Assembly (NCBI GenBank): GCA_963749875.1
Contig: CAVVOX010000004.1
Location: forward strand, 868,001 to 932,000
Origin: JAHQVI01 sp963749875
GTDB taxonomy: Bacteria > Pseudomonadota > Alphaproteobacteria > Rhizobiales > Rhodomicrobiaceae
Direction of reading: 5' to 3'
DNA: 64,000 bases
Below the pieces are notes generated by a model, which was not told the origin of the DNA, made no database searches, and saw only the letters and a list, made by a program, of their open reading frames with translations. The position numbers and the translations under genes were made by a program. Shown here in pieces: positions 43,042 to 52,496 of this stretch (position 1 is the first letter of the stretch; every line of letters starts with the position of its first letter).

Positions 43042-43758
43042 ATGCCATTAGAAGATACCACCATCCGCAAGGCCAAGCCTCGAGAGAAACCCTACAAGCT
43101 TGCCGATGAGAAGGGTTTGTTTCTGCTCATCAATCTGTCCGGCCCGAAAAGCCCCGCCGGTTCCAAACTCTGGCGGTTCAAATATCGAATCGGTGGAAAA
43201 GAGCGGCTTTTGGCTCTCGGTACCTATCCCGAAGTGCCGCTTTGGGAAGCCCGCGAAAAGCGCGACGACGCGCGAAAGATTATCCGCGACGGGCGTGACC
43301 CCACGGCAGAACGCAAAGCTGAAAAACGGCGTATCAAGCTTGAAACGGAAAATGCGTTCGAGACGGTCGCCCGCGCCTATATCGCCAACCGAGCAAAGCG
43401 CTGGTCGGTTGGCCACGCTGATTACGTTCTCGGAAGGCTGAGAGCGGACATTTTCCCCGCACTTGGTAACCGTCCGATTGAGCATATCGAGCCCCCCGAA
43501 CTCCTTGCTGAAATTCGCAAGGTCGCGTTGCGTGGCTCGCACGAAATGGCACATCGACTTCGCTCGTTTTGCTCACAGGTATTCAGGTTCGCGATTGCTT
43601 CCGGTATTTGCACGCGCGATCCCGCCGCAGATCTTCGCGGCGCGTTAGTACCGCACATATCCCGCCATATGCCCTGCATTCCACCAGATGAGTTGCCAGA
43701 GCTCTTGACGAAGATCGACAAGTGTGAGGGCGCGCCGTATTGCAGCGGGAAAGGATAG
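43042..43758 (+). pseudogene. P4-type tyrosine integrase, truncated after the core-binding domain
   Basis: A protein of 238 residues. An N-terminal arm-DNA-binding domain of the DUF4102 type (LEDTTIRKAKPREKPYKLAD, LLALGTYPEVPLWEAREKRD) is followed by the core-binding domain (TVARAYIANRAKRWSVGHAD, ADIFPALGNRPIEHIEPPEL). It reads into ELPELLTKIDKCEGAPYCSG and then stops. The whole catalytic domain (Arg, His-x-x-Arg, Tyr) is missing, so it cannot recombine DNA. It is the former integrase of the island at tRNA-Tyr. The sequence after 43730 bears no similarity to integrases, indicating a deletion or replacement junction. Confidence 0.88.
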
Positions 43759-44035
43759 CCCGACGGTCATCGCGGTTCCGGCCTTCCGCGTCCGCGAAGA
43801 ATTCGACCGGCCGGTGCTTGACCGTCAGAGGGCACCCCGCCAACGCCGAGTTATGCGCCGGCAGTCCGTTCGGTGAATGACGAGTTCATCATACAAGCAC
43901 TTACAGCCCGACGATGGCATCGAAGGCTCGCCGCTAAACTTCTGATTAAGCCGTCGCGTTGTAGGTTCATCAACCCGCGAGAACCTGTGCCAGCAAGGCA
44001 CGGCTTGGGTCGTCCCGGGCGTAGGAGTATGGTCC

Positions 44036-44836
44036 ATGAGCAAGCGTTGGAATTCGTCGCTAGCGTCGGCGTTGGTCTTGACGGGGGTTGTCGCATTTTC
44101 GTTTGGCTTTGTCGCGCAGGCGCAGTCCGAACCGGTTTGCGCGGCGCTGGTGATCACCGGCCATCCGTCCTATCCGCCGATCGCCTGGGCGGCACAGGGC
44201 AAGATCGTCGGCGCAGCACCCAAGCTCGTCAGCGGGATCGCCGCCAAGCTTGGCGTCAAGGACGTGGTGTCGAAAGACTTCGGTTCGTGGGAGGGCGCCC
44301 AGCAAGCGGTTCGCGGCGGCCAGGCCGACGTGATCTTCGGCATCTACAAGAACGACGCGCGCGCCGTGTATCTCGACTACATCGAGCCGCCTTTCATGAT
44401 GGATCCGGTGTCCATCGTGGTGCGCAAGGGCGCGGGCTTTGCCTTCGCCGAATGGAGCGACCTCAAGGGCCGCAAAGGCGTGACCAATATTGGCGAAAGC
44501 TACGGTGACAAGTTCGATGCTTTCATGGCCAAGGAGCTGACCGTGGCGCGGGCCACCGGCGTCGACAAGGCTTTCAAGGCGCTGCTCGCGCAGCAGGCCG
44601 ACTACATGATCATCGGTCTGTTTCCGGGGCGCGAAGAAGCCAGAAGGTTGGGCCTGCTCGACAGGATTGAATTCCTGCCCAAGGAACTCGTATCGGCTGC
44701 GATGTATGTTGCCTTCTCCAAGCAATCCAAATGCGGCGCGCTGCGGACTGGATTCTCGGCCGGCATCAGGACGGCGGTCGATGGCGGCGCTATGCGGCAA
44801 TTGCTGGAAGCGGCTGACAAGAGCCTAGGGCAATAG
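44036..44836 (+). CDS. Periplasmic substrate-binding protein, family 3 type
   Basis: A protein of 266 residues with a signal peptide (LASALVLTGVVAFSFGFVAQ AQ) and the two-lobed solute-binding fold of the bac_SBP_3 type: CAALVITGHPSYPPIAWAAQ, GGQADVIFGIYKNDARAVYL DYIEPPF, SIVVRKGAGFAFAEWSDLKG and GADYMIIGLFPGREEARRLG-like blocks. It probably binds a small polar ligand in the periplasm. No permease or ATPase genes are adjacent, so it may act as an orphan receptor or serve a transporter encoded elsewhere. Confidence 0.8.
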   Translation: MSKRWNSSLASALVLTGVVAFSFGFVAQAQSEPVCAALVITGHPSYPPIAWAAQGKIVGAAPKLVSGIAAKLGVKDVVSKDFGSWEGAQQAVRGGQADVIFGIYKNDARAVYLDYIEPPFMMDPVSIVVRKGAGFAFAEWSDLKGRKGVTNIGESYGDKFDAFMAKELTVARATGVDKAFKALLAQQADYMIIGLFPGREEARRLGLLDRIEFLPKELVSAAMYVAFSKQSKCGALRTGFSAGIRTAVDGGAMRQLLEAADKSLGQ

Positions 44837-44837
44837 A

Positions 44838-44956
44838 TCACGATGATTTTGGATTGAACCAATCCAAAATCATGAACAGTGATCAATCTCATCAAGTTGG
44901 AGCGGGATGACGAGCGGAAAACCGTTACCACTTTTCCTCATCCCGCTATAGAGGAC
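44838..44956. repeat. Intergenic hairpin and rhizobial-type repeat
   Basis: A perfect 13-base inverted repeat (ATGATTTTGGATT / AATCCAAAATCAT, 44843-44873) is followed by GAGCGGGATGACGAGCGGAA and CACTTTTCCTCATCCCGCT, which pair with each other. Both blocks resemble common Hyphomicrobiales intergenic repeats. They may end transcription of the binding-protein gene, though there is no T-run. Confidence 0.55.
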
Positions 44957-44963
44957 ACAAACC

Positions 44964-45473
44964 ATGTCGCAACAAGCGATGATGGATGTGTTCAAGAAGC
45001 ACGTTGACGCGGAATTGGCCGGCAATCTTGCTACGCCCATGGCCACGATGTCCGCCGCTCCCCATCTGACCAATGTGCCAACCATAGTCGGCGGTGTCGG
45101 ATACGAGGGGGGCCGAGCTTTTTATCGGGATCATCTTGTCGGCAAGTTTTTCCCGCCGGATGTCAAGATGACGGATGTCTCACGCACCGTCGGTGAAAAT
45201 CAGATTGTCGAGGAACTCGTAATCAGCTTCACGCACACGACTATGATCGACTGGTTTCTGCCCGGCGTTGCGCCCACCGGGAAATCCGTTGAAGTGGCTG
45301 TGGCGGTGATTGCGGGATTCAAAGACGGAAAAATTTCGCATGAGCATATCTACTGGGACCAGGCCAGCGTGCTGGTGCAGATAGGTCTCCTCGATCCCAA
45401 AGGAATGCCAGTAAGCGGCGCAGAAAGCGCCAGGAAAGTGCTCAATCCAAAACTGCCGTCCCGCAAGATCTAA
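44964..45473 (+). CDS. NTF2-like/SnoaL-fold protein
   Basis: A protein of 169 residues (MSQQAMMDVFKKHVDAELAG). The pattern of a helical N-terminus, TNVPTIVGGVGYEGGRAFYR DH, then strands VEELVISFTHTTMIDWFLPG and VEVAVAVIAGFKDGKISHEH IYWDQ is that of the NTF2-like SnoaL family, often annotated as nuclear transport factor 2 family or ester-cyclase-like proteins. Catalytic role and substrate unknown. An upstream AGAGGAC may be the ribosome site. Confidence 0.75.
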   Translation: MSQQAMMDVFKKHVDAELAGNLATPMATMSAAPHLTNVPTIVGGVGYEGGRAFYRDHLVGKFFPPDVKMTDVSRTVGENQIVEELVISFTHTTMIDWFLPGVAPTGKSVEVAVAVIAGFKDGKISHEHIYWDQASVLVQIGLLDPKGMPVSGAESARKVLNPKLPSRKI

Positions 45474-45880
45474 AGGCGGTGAATGCACGGCAGGTGGACC
45501 CCAGATAGCTGCGGGAACTCGTGAAAGAGCGCGGACTGGGAATGCATGCCAAAACCGGGTGAGGGTGCGCAAAGAGCAGCACGTCTGCAGAAAGCTCGGT
45601 AGCGCACCATCCACGCATGCCAAGCGAGACTTTCGACGGCCACTGATGGTGGCAAGGACTATTCTGGTCCTGCGGCATCGCCGCCATCTCGGCGAGCGGC
45701 GCGTTGCTTGGTCGTGAGCACGCGTAATACGCAGAGCAGGCCGTTGACGTCGATGCACTGCCACTAGTATCGCGAAGCCCTTGGGCACACGCGCAATATT
45801 TATTGAGGCGTTTGCAAATCGTGATTCCGAGTGGGTCGTTCGTGCCGCCGATGCGTGGCACGTCTGCGCGGCCGAGGGTG
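45474..45880. other. Stretch without a supported gene
   Basis: Frames on both strands are short or low in coding character. It lies between the NTF2-like gene and a glycosyltransferase fragment and is probably degraded island DNA. Confidence 0.4.
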
Positions 45881-46198
45881 TCAAGCCCCAGAAGACACGG
45901 CTTCTACGTGTTCATGTTCTCTACCATCCGAACTGGCTTGCGCGTTGGGCCGGAATACCGCTTCGAACGAAGTAATAAGATCTAGCCAGTCTTCCATCAG
46001 CCGCGTCATAAGGAATCGCTTCCGCACGCTCTCCTTGGCGCGTTCGCCGAGGCGCCTGCGCAGCGCCTCGTCCTTTACCAATCGCACGATGTGCTCGGCC
46101 GCCTGCTCGACATCGTCGACCAGGAAGCCGCTTACACCGTCCTCGATCTGGTGCCTGATGCCCCCGACGTTGCCGCCAATTACGGCCGCGCCTTTCCA
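45881..46198 (-). pseudogene. C-terminal fragment of a GT4-type glycosyltransferase
   Basis: About 105 codons reading WKGAAVIGGNVGGIRHQIED, GVSGFLVDDVEQAAEHIVRL and LGERAKESVRKRFLMTRLME DWLDL. This is the end of a group 1/GT4 glycosyltransferase, close to the trehalose synthase (TreT)-like type. The sequence before the Trp (ILTRNNNYI and upstream) is not glycosyltransferase, so the gene was cut at about 46198 by recombination. Not expected to be functional. Confidence 0.7.
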
Positions 46199-46460
46199 TA
46201 TGTAGTTGTTGTTCCTGGTGAGGATCAGGATACCGCCACCCATCTCGGTCAGGCCGGCCGTGCCCGCGACAGTCGAGCCGAGGGTCGCGTTGCCGCCCGG
46301 GACGGTCTGACGTCGTGGTGAGTGCGTTTTCGAGTAAATTTTAGAAGAGTTTTGCGGTTTTGACGCCAAAACCTTCAAACTTATCCGAGCTAATAAAGCT
46401 GTACGCAGCTGATTCCGGCTACTCATTGCTGGAGTTGGCCAATTTCGTTTGAGCAACGTC
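46199..46460. other. Stretch between glycosyltransferase fragment and GGDEF/EAL gene
   Basis: Holds the foreign side of the recombination junction and presumably the promoter of the following gene. Nothing else recognised. Confidence 0.35.
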
Positions 46461-49310
46461 ATGCCGGTTGAAAAAGCCAGAGCCGACCAGCGCGGGTTTC
46501 CGCTGGCGCCCTTCGTGGCAGCGTTCGCTACCAGCGTGGTCTCAGTCGCCGCGATGGTCTTGATGTTGTGGCAATTGCAACATCGAATCGATGATCTGAG
46601 AGCGAAAGAGGTCCAACTCACCGAATATGACAGCCGGGTCATGCTCTTCGACGAGGCGCTGACTATGTCAGCGCGCATGGCGGCCGCGACGGGCGATCTC
46701 GCCTACAAGCAAAGATACGACAAATTCGATGCCGAGCTCGACGCGCTGATCAAGCAAACGGAAAGCACGTTGCGCCGACGCGAAGTCGGGCAATTCATCG
46801 AGCAAACCGACCAAGCGAACCGCAAGCTCGTGGAGATTGAACGACGCGCCTTAACCTTGGCCAGTAAGGGCCGGCTGACGGAGGCGTCCGCCCTGCTGGT
46901 CAGTGAAGAATACTTGAGGTTGAAGGACGTCTACGCCGACGGAGTGAATAAGACCGTATCCTGGCTGAAAGGCGCAATCGAAACCCAAATCCGACGCCTG
47001 GGTCTACTGACAGTCGGCTTAGAGATTTCGGGTTGTTTGGTCGTCCTCGCCCTGTTGTGGGCCTGGTATATTGCTCTCCGTGCCGGGCGGCGCTGGAGCG
47101 CAGAGCGGTTGCGATCGGAAGCGCAGCTAAGAAAAGCCCGCGACGAGCTTGAATTTCGCGTCAGAGAACGCACCGCAAATCTGCAGGCTGCCAACGATAA
47201 ACTGGGTGGAAGCACGAAAGCGCTGACGCAGGAACGGGATTTCTCCACTGCATTGATTGGCAGCCTCCCGGGCTTCTTTGTTTTGCTCGATGAGAGTGGG
47301 CACCTCATTCGCTGGAACGACAATTATTCGGCCGTAACTGGTCTTTCCAATGAGGAATTGCGCGGGCTCGACGCGCTTTGGCCTGTTGTCGAGAGCGATC
47401 GCGACTTGGCCCGAGCAAAAATGCGTGACGCATTCAGTACGGGCCTTGCCGATGCCGAATTCCGCTTACGCACCAAAACTGGCGGCTCACGTTGCATTCA
47501 TTGGAGCGGCCTGCAAATCACGAGCGAGGGTTGTCCTGGTCTTCTGGCTGTCGGCGTGGACGTGACCGCCGAGCGCGAGGTTGAGAGTCAGCTGCGCGTC
47601 AGCGAAGAGAACTTCCGCACGATTTTTACATCCGTTAGCGAGGGAATATTCATTGTCGAGCCGAAGACGGGTAAGTTTGTCGAAGTCAACCAGCCCGGCT
47701 GCAGCATGTTCGGGTATAATCGAGAAGAGATCATCGGCGGCGATATCGGCATGCTTTCGAGCGGCGTACCCCCCTATACCTTAAACGACGCTCTCCAGAG
47801 GCAGATCAACAATTTAAAGGATAAATCGCTGGAATTCGATTGGCACTGTAAGAGGCGCGACGGCTGCCTCTTCTGGGCGGCGATTGTGCTTCAACGCAGC
47901 ATGTTTGGCGGACGCAATCTTATGCTGGCCACGCTGCGGGACATCACCGCACGCAAAAACGCCGAGGCAAGCATTTTAAGAATGGCCCACTATGACCTGC
48001 TGACTGGGCTCGCCAATCGTGGCGTGTTCGTCGAAGCGCTGGAGCGGGAGATGGCCTTGGCGCACCGGGGCGGCAAAAGTTTCGCAGTTCTCTATCTCGA
48101 CCTCGATCATTTCAAGGACGTCAACAACATCCTTGGACATCCCATCGGTGATCTGCTGCTGCATGCGGTGGCCGAGCGGTTGCAGGCGAACACCCGTGAG
48201 ACGGACACCGTGGCGCGGTTCGGCGGCGACGAATTCGCGGTGATCCAGACCGATATCCAAGAGCCGGCGGAAGCCGCTGTGCTGGCGGATAAGATTCTGA
48301 AGGTCATCAGCGATCCGTTCTCAATTGAGGGCAACGAGATACGTAGCGGCACCAGCGTCGGCATCGCGGTTTACGGGCCAAACTCACCCGACGCGGAGAC
48401 CCTCCTGTCTCATGCCGATGTGGCCCTATACCGCGCCAAATCGGCAGAACGGGGGACGTATAGGTTCTTCACCGATGCGATGGACAAAGAAGTGCGATCT
48501 CGGGTAATGATCAAGGCTGAGCTTCACGAAGCCATCAACTCCGGCCAGCTCATTCTCATGTACCAGCCGCAGGTCAATATCAACACCAACCGCATCATCG
48601 GGCTCGAAGCGCTGGTTCGCTGGCAACATCCAAAACGCGGTCTGATCATGCCCGGCGACTTCGTTCCGGCGGCAGAGAAGAGCGGACTGATCGTCGCGCT
48701 CGGGCGTTGGGTGCTACGGCGAGCCTGCCGGCAGATGAAGGAATGGCTCGATGCCGGCATCGCCCCGCCGCTCATAGCGGTGAACCTATCGGGGCAGCAG
48801 TTCAAGACGCCGCTTGAGCTGGAGAATGACATCCGGACAATTTTGGCGGAAACCGCTCTGCCAACGAATCTTCTCGAGCTCGAGATCACGGAAAGCGTCT
48901 TCATGGAGGCGTCCCAGGAGCATAACGACGTTCTTGCGCAACTCCAAAAATCCGGAATACGAATTGCGATCGACGATTTCGGGACCGGGTACTCGTCGCT
49001 CAGTTATCTTGGCCGCTTTCCGGTCAACCGCATTAAAATCGAGCAGAACTTTATGCTCGATCTGACGGCGACGTCGCCCACCGCCAAAATCGTGAAAGCT
49101 GCCATCAGCCTGGCGCACGAGCTCGAGCTTGACGTCATCGTAGAAGGCGTGGAAACCCCGGAGCAGGTGGAGCTACTCAAATCCTGGGACTGCCACAAAG
49201 TACAGGGCTTCTACTTTTCCAAGCCATTGCCCGCTACGGAGATCGCGACATTGTTGCGCGCGCGAAAAACTCTTCCAACACCACCCGTCCCGGCCACAGT
49301 CGTTGTTTGA
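46461..49310 (+). CDS. Membrane PAS-GGDEF-EAL protein (c-di-GMP turnover)
   Basis: A protein of 949 residues from ATG 46461 (TTG 46449 possible). A first membrane helix (FVAAFATSVVSVAAMVLMLW) and a second (LTVGLEISGCLVVLALLWAW) enclose a ~140-residue helical periplasmic sensor. A coiled-coil linker and two PAS domains follow (FSTALIGSLPGFFVLLDESG; TSVSEGIFIVEPKTGKFVEV NQ). The GGDEF domain has an intact RFGGDEFAVI and LDLDHFKDVNN. The EAL domain keeps LEALVRW, NLSGQQF, LEITES and IDDFGTGYSSL. Both cyclase and phosphodiesterase motifs look complete, so it may work in either direction or GTP may activate the EAL domain. Confidence 0.93.
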   Translation: MPVEKARADQRGFPLAPFVAAFATSVVSVAAMVLMLWQLQHRIDDLRAKEVQLTEYDSRVMLFDEALTMSARMAAATGDLAYKQRYDKFDAELDALIKQTESTLRRREVGQFIEQTDQANRKLVEIERRALTLASKGRLTEASALLVSEEYLRLKDVYADGVNKTVSWLKGAIETQIRRLGLLTVGLEISGCLVVLALLWAWYIALRAGRRWSAERLRSEAQLRKARDELEFRVRERTANLQAANDKLGGSTKALTQERDFSTALIGSLPGFFVLLDESGHLIRWNDNYSAVTGLSNEELRGLDALWPVVESDRDLARAKMRDAFSTGLADAEFRLRTKTGGSRCIHWSGLQITSEGCPGLLAVGVDVTAEREVESQLRVSEENFRTIFTSVSEGIFIVEPKTGKFVEVNQPGCSMFGYNREEIIGGDIGMLSSGVPPYTLNDALQRQINNLKDKSLEFDWHCKRRDGCLFWAAIVLQRSMFGGRNLMLATLRDITARKNAEASILRMAHYDLLTGLANRGVFVEALEREMALAHRGGKSFAVLYLDLDHFKDVNNILGHPIGDLLLHAVAERLQANTRETDTVARFGGDEFAVIQTDIQEPAEAAVLADKILKVISDPFSIEGNEIRSGTSVGIAVYGPNSPDAETLLSHADVALYRAKSAERGTYRFFTDAMDKEVRSRVMIKAELHEAINSGQLILMYQPQVNINTNRIIGLEALVRWQHPKRGLIMPGDFVPAAEKSGLIVALGRWVLRRACRQMKEWLDAGIAPPLIAVNLSGQQFKTPLELENDIRTILAETALPTNLLELEITESVFMEASQEHNDVLAQLQKSGIRIAIDDFGTGYSSLSYLGRFPVNRIKIEQNFMLDLTATSPTAKIVKAAISLAHELELDVIVEGVETPEQVELLKSWDCHKVQGFYFSKPLPATEIATLLRARKTLPTPPVPATVVV

Positions 49311-49403
49311 GTGTCGATGATCAACTTGGATCTCTACAAGAACGTCGAAGCCGGTTGCCAGAGGAACGAGGGCAACCTCATCGGCGGCAACATCAGCCTG
49401 ACA

Positions 49404-49516
49404 TCCGCTCCGGGTCAAAAATTCCCCGTGCGGCTCATGTCCGCTGCACGGCCGGTCTACCCCCAGCTGCTAACGACTTAGTGCGCCGCAACGAACGGGT
49501 GAGATGGGCCATAAGC
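49404..49516 (+). repeat. 113-base dispersed repeat, copy 1
   Basis: CCGCTCCGGGTCAAAAATTC ... CGTGCGGCTCATGTCCGCTG ... TGAGATGGGCCATAAGC. Nearly the same sequence occurs at 59351-59462 and 61730-61840, always on the plus strand. No inverted ends are visible. Two of the copies directly follow the genes of c-di-GMP proteins. Confidence 0.8.
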
Positions 49517-49772
49517 GGGCTTCGCGAGCCATTACTTGCGACGCCAGCCCAATGGCAGGTTGGTGAATACGATAGCGGACAATCCGAGATGGCCGCGCGC
49601 GGTCGAATCCAACCCGAAACCGACGATCCGTTTCTTTGTGACTGATATAAAAGTTCGAGACACGACATTGATGTATGAACTTTCAACGTAACTATTTGAC
49701 TGCAGAGTGGAGCTCCTCATTCACGAGACACATCCGATAGCCGATCGCACGAAAAAGGGTGGCAGTGGCCAA
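49517..49772. other. Stretch without a supported gene
   Basis: Convergent spacer between repeat copy 1 and the histidine phosphatase. Nothing recognised. Confidence 0.4.
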
Positions 49773-50396
49773 TCAGCTAGCATGCGCCCCACGGAGATGA
49801 TCAACTGAATTAATGCGCCGGACAAGAATCCTGCCATCAATCACATCAATCTCATTGATGCAGCAGGGCTCCTGTGCAAGCCGCCAATAGGCGGAGGGTG
49901 GCTGATCGAGCAGTTGAAGCAGCAGGGCGCGGTTGCCGCTGTCATGTCCGACCAGAACCACGGTGTCGTCGACGTGGTGGCTGAGAACGAAGCGCAGCGC
50001 GTCCGCCGTGCGGGCGACGAGATCCTGAAGCAAGTCGCCACCGGGAAATCGCATCAGGCCCGGCGCCGTGAACCAGGTCGCATAGAGCTGCGGATGGGCC
50101 GCCTCCATTTCCGCATAGCTGTGCCCTTGCCAGGCGCCGTAATCGATGTCGTTGAGATCGTCGAGGATCTGCGCTTCGATGTTGCAGGCTTTGGCGATCG
50201 CGTCTCCGGTGACGACGCAGCGCGTCATCGGGCTCGTATAAACCTTGCTCGGATGCCAGCTTGACGCGATCCGCTGCGCAACGGCCTCCGCCTCGGCCAA
50301 ACCCCGGCCGGTCAGCGGCAGATCCGCCCGGCCGCGAAACCGCCGAGGCTCGATGCCCTCGACATGACCGTGGCGGACGAGGAGTATTTTCGTCAT
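49773..50396 (-). CDS. Histidine phosphatase family protein
   Basis: A protein of 207 residues with the phosphoglycerate-mutase fold. Catalytic motif LLVRHGHVEGIEPRRFRGRA with RHG near the N-terminus, PLTGRGLAEAEAVAQRI, then YTSPMTRCVVTGDAIAKACN, DDLNDIDYGAWQGHSYAEME (acid donor region) and VVLVGHDSGNRALLLQLL with the second His. The motif order fits the CobC/alpha-ribazole phosphatase type, but the substrate cannot be fixed. It lies about 100 bases after the last hydrogenase-like gene on the same strand and may be the end of that operon. Confidence 0.88.
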   Translation of the reverse strand: MTKILLVRHGHVEGIEPRRFRGRADLPLTGRGLAEAEAVAQRIASSWHPSKVYTSPMTRCVVTGDAIAKACNIEAQILDDLNDIDYGAWQGHSYAEMEAAHPQLYATWFTAPGLMRFPGGDLLQDLVARTADALRFVLSHHVDDTVVLVGHDSGNRALLLQLLDQPPSAYWRLAQEPCCINEIDVIDGRILVRRINSVDHLRGAHAS

Positions 50397-50492
50397 GGCA
50401 TGCCCTATTCAATGCCTGGAGATCACGCTCGAAGTTAACCCCAGAACGAGTATCAAACATCGCCCGAATAAGCATGGTGCCGGTCGTCTGAT

Positions 50493-52496
50493 TCAAAACA
50501 GCGCTAACGCGAGAATAACGACGAGAAGGCCGCCGATGAGCGCAAGGTAGAAATTCAGATTCCCTGACTGCAACACTTTGAGCCATGTCGCCAGGGCATA
50601 CATAGCGCGCGTCACTGGCGCGAAAAGATAAGGACCGAAGATCGGCGCCACATCGTGGGAAAACACCAGCCGCTCGACGAAATAGCGGTTTGTCTGAGTT
50701 TCCCTTTGCGTTTCCTCGGTTGGCCGATAGATGAAGCTGTAGAAGGTGCGCAAGGCGTTGGAAAAGGTCAGCGCTGTGGTCGAGGCGCGCTCGGGGTCCT
50801 GATCCAGTCCGCCGTACCAGACGGGCACGCGGCGGACGGCGAAGCGGCGGCTCGAAAGCGCCAGCATCAGAGGAAGCACTGCCAAGAGCGGCATGACGAT
50901 GACCAGCATCGACGGTGAAATGAACGCGAACTTGGCCGTCAGCGGTACCAGCAACAAGCCGTCATGCATGTCGCGTGCGGCTTCAGTGCCGAATTGCGCG
51001 TGTACGGCGAGGTTCAGCATATCGAGCCAGACCGGCATGCCGACCGCCAGGGCGAGCACGCACAAGCCAAGTAATCCGACAGCGACGGTCGACCCAGGCG
51101 GTACCACCTTGTAGCTACGCGAGGTGCGCCCAAGCAGACCGACGCCGAAGACCTTCGCGAAGGTCGCGAACGCCACGGCGACGGTCAGCGCCAGCCCGGC
51201 TCCCGCCAATGCCATCACCAGACGGCTGACCAGCGAGCCGAGGTGAAAGCCTTGGAACACGGTCTGGAAGACATACCACTCGCTGACGAAGCCGGCCTGC
51301 GGCGGCATGGCAGCCAAACTCATGGCGGCAAAAAGTGCGCCGAGGCCGAAGATCCAGGAGCTATGCCGCAAGAGGTCGGTGTGAACGATCGCGTACCGTC
51401 CGGTCGCGCGATAAACGCCGTCGGCGGTGAGAAACAGGCCGCCTTTTGCCAGCGAATGCGCGGCGAGGTGCAAGAGGGCGACCACCCAGGCAAGGCTTGC
51501 GAGGGCAGGCTCGCCGTGGCCGCGGAAGATCAAAGCTGCGCCGAGCATCGTTACAGCAATCGAAGCATTTTCGGCGGTCGAAAAGCTGAGAAGTGACCGC
51601 CAGTCCTCCTGCTGGAATGCGTAGAGCGCCGTCAGAACGGCGCTGAGCACACCTACGATGACGACGAAAATGCCAAGGCCCGCGGCAACACTCATCATCT
51701 GCGGTTGCGCCGGTGCCCAATTCAGCAGGCCACGGCTCAGGCCATAGAAAGCGGCATTCAAGACGACGCCCGACAGCAGCGCGCCGGACGCGCCGCTGCC
51801 GGCGCTGTAAGTCGCGGGGAACCACTCATAGAACGGCACCAGGCCAAGCTTAGCGCCAAAGCCTACCACCAGCAGGACGCCGATGGCGGCGAGCATCGGC
51901 GTCGAAAGCGTTGCAGCCGCTTGGTCAAAGGCTTCGAAAGCGAAGGAATGACTTGTGACGGCCAGGAGCAACATCGCCACCAGCAGGGCCACGGCTCCAA
52001 CTTCCAAAAGGCTCAGCATGAACAAAACGGGTCGACCGGCATCCGGCGATAGCCGTTCATTGAGGATCATGACCGCGCCGCCGAAGCTCATGATCTCCCA
52101 GGCAATGAGAAACCCCGCGCCGTTCCGCATGCCGAACACGCCGAGCGCGCCGATCAGGCTCATTGTGGCGCCGAACAGCCAGCCGGCTTCGCCTTCCCGC
52201 GCAGGAGTGGACAGCGCGCATGCGAGGATCGCCGGGACCAATCCAAATCCGAGCAGCCAAAGTCCATCGGGCGAGATTTCAAAGCCGACCATCTCGCCGG
52301 CGAGGCGGGTCGGCAGGGTGGCCGCCGCTGTTCCATTGGGCAGAGCCGTGATCGCGGCCAGAATCCCGGCGATCGAACCGCCGGCCAGCAGAATGCGCGC
52401 CAGGATCAGACCCCGTCGAGTGAGCGCGATTACGGCCGCGGCCGTCCAGGCGAGGAAAGCCGTGGCGAGGAGTTCATTCGACAATCTGGCCTCCAT
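50493..52496 (-). CDS. HyfB-like proton/Na+ antiporter-type subunit of Ehr-like complex
   Basis: A protein of 667 residues with about 16 membrane helices. It matches the antiporter-like family of hydrogenase-4 component B and complex I NuoL/M/N: VGFGAKLGLVPFYEWFPATY (the conserved Lys helix), LLHLAAHSLAKGGLFLTADG, STAENASIAVTMLGAALIF and AAMPPQAGFVSEWYVFQ. The C-terminal ~130 residues are a long amphipathic extension. It should translocate H+ or Na+. Its start overlaps the end of the small-subunit gene by 23 bases. Confidence 0.9.
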   Translation of the reverse strand: MEARLSNELLATAFLAWTAAAVIALTRRGLILARILLAGGSIAGILAAITALPNGTAAATLPTRLAGEMVGFEISPDGLWLLGFGLVPAILACALSTPAREGEAGWLFGATMSLIGALGVFGMRNGAGFLIAWEIMSFGGAVMILNERLSPDAGRPVLFMLSLLEVGAVALLVAMLLLAVTSHSFAFEAFDQAAATLSTPMLAAIGVLLVVGFGAKLGLVPFYEWFPATYSAGSGASGALLSGVVLNAAFYGLSRGLLNWAPAQPQMMSVAAGLGIFVVIVGVLSAVLTALYAFQQEDWRSLLSFSTAENASIAVTMLGAALIFRGHGEPALASLAWVVALLHLAAHSLAKGGLFLTADGVYRATGRYAIVHTDLLRHSSWIFGLGALFAAMSLAAMPPQAGFVSEWYVFQTVFQGFHLGSLVSRLVMALAGAGLALTVAVAFATFAKVFGVGLLGRTSRSYKVVPPGSTVAVGLLGLCVLALAVGMPVWLDMLNLAVHAQFGTEAARDMHDGLLLVPLTAKFAFISPSMLVIVMPLLAVLPLMLALSSRRFAVRRVPVWYGGLDQDPERASTTALTFSNALRTFYSFIYRPTEETQRETQTNRYFVERLVFSHDVAPIFGPYLFAPVTRAMYALATWLKVLQSGNLNFYLALIGGLLVVILALALF

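Noticed and set aside
45442..45884. Minus-strand frames after the NTF2-like gene
   Set aside because: Ser/Arg/Cys-rich and without domain or start signals.
46199..46678. N-terminal half of the minus-strand frame joined to the glycosyltransferase fragment
   Set aside because: Overlaps the start of the GGDEF/EAL gene and shows no glycosyltransferase similarity.
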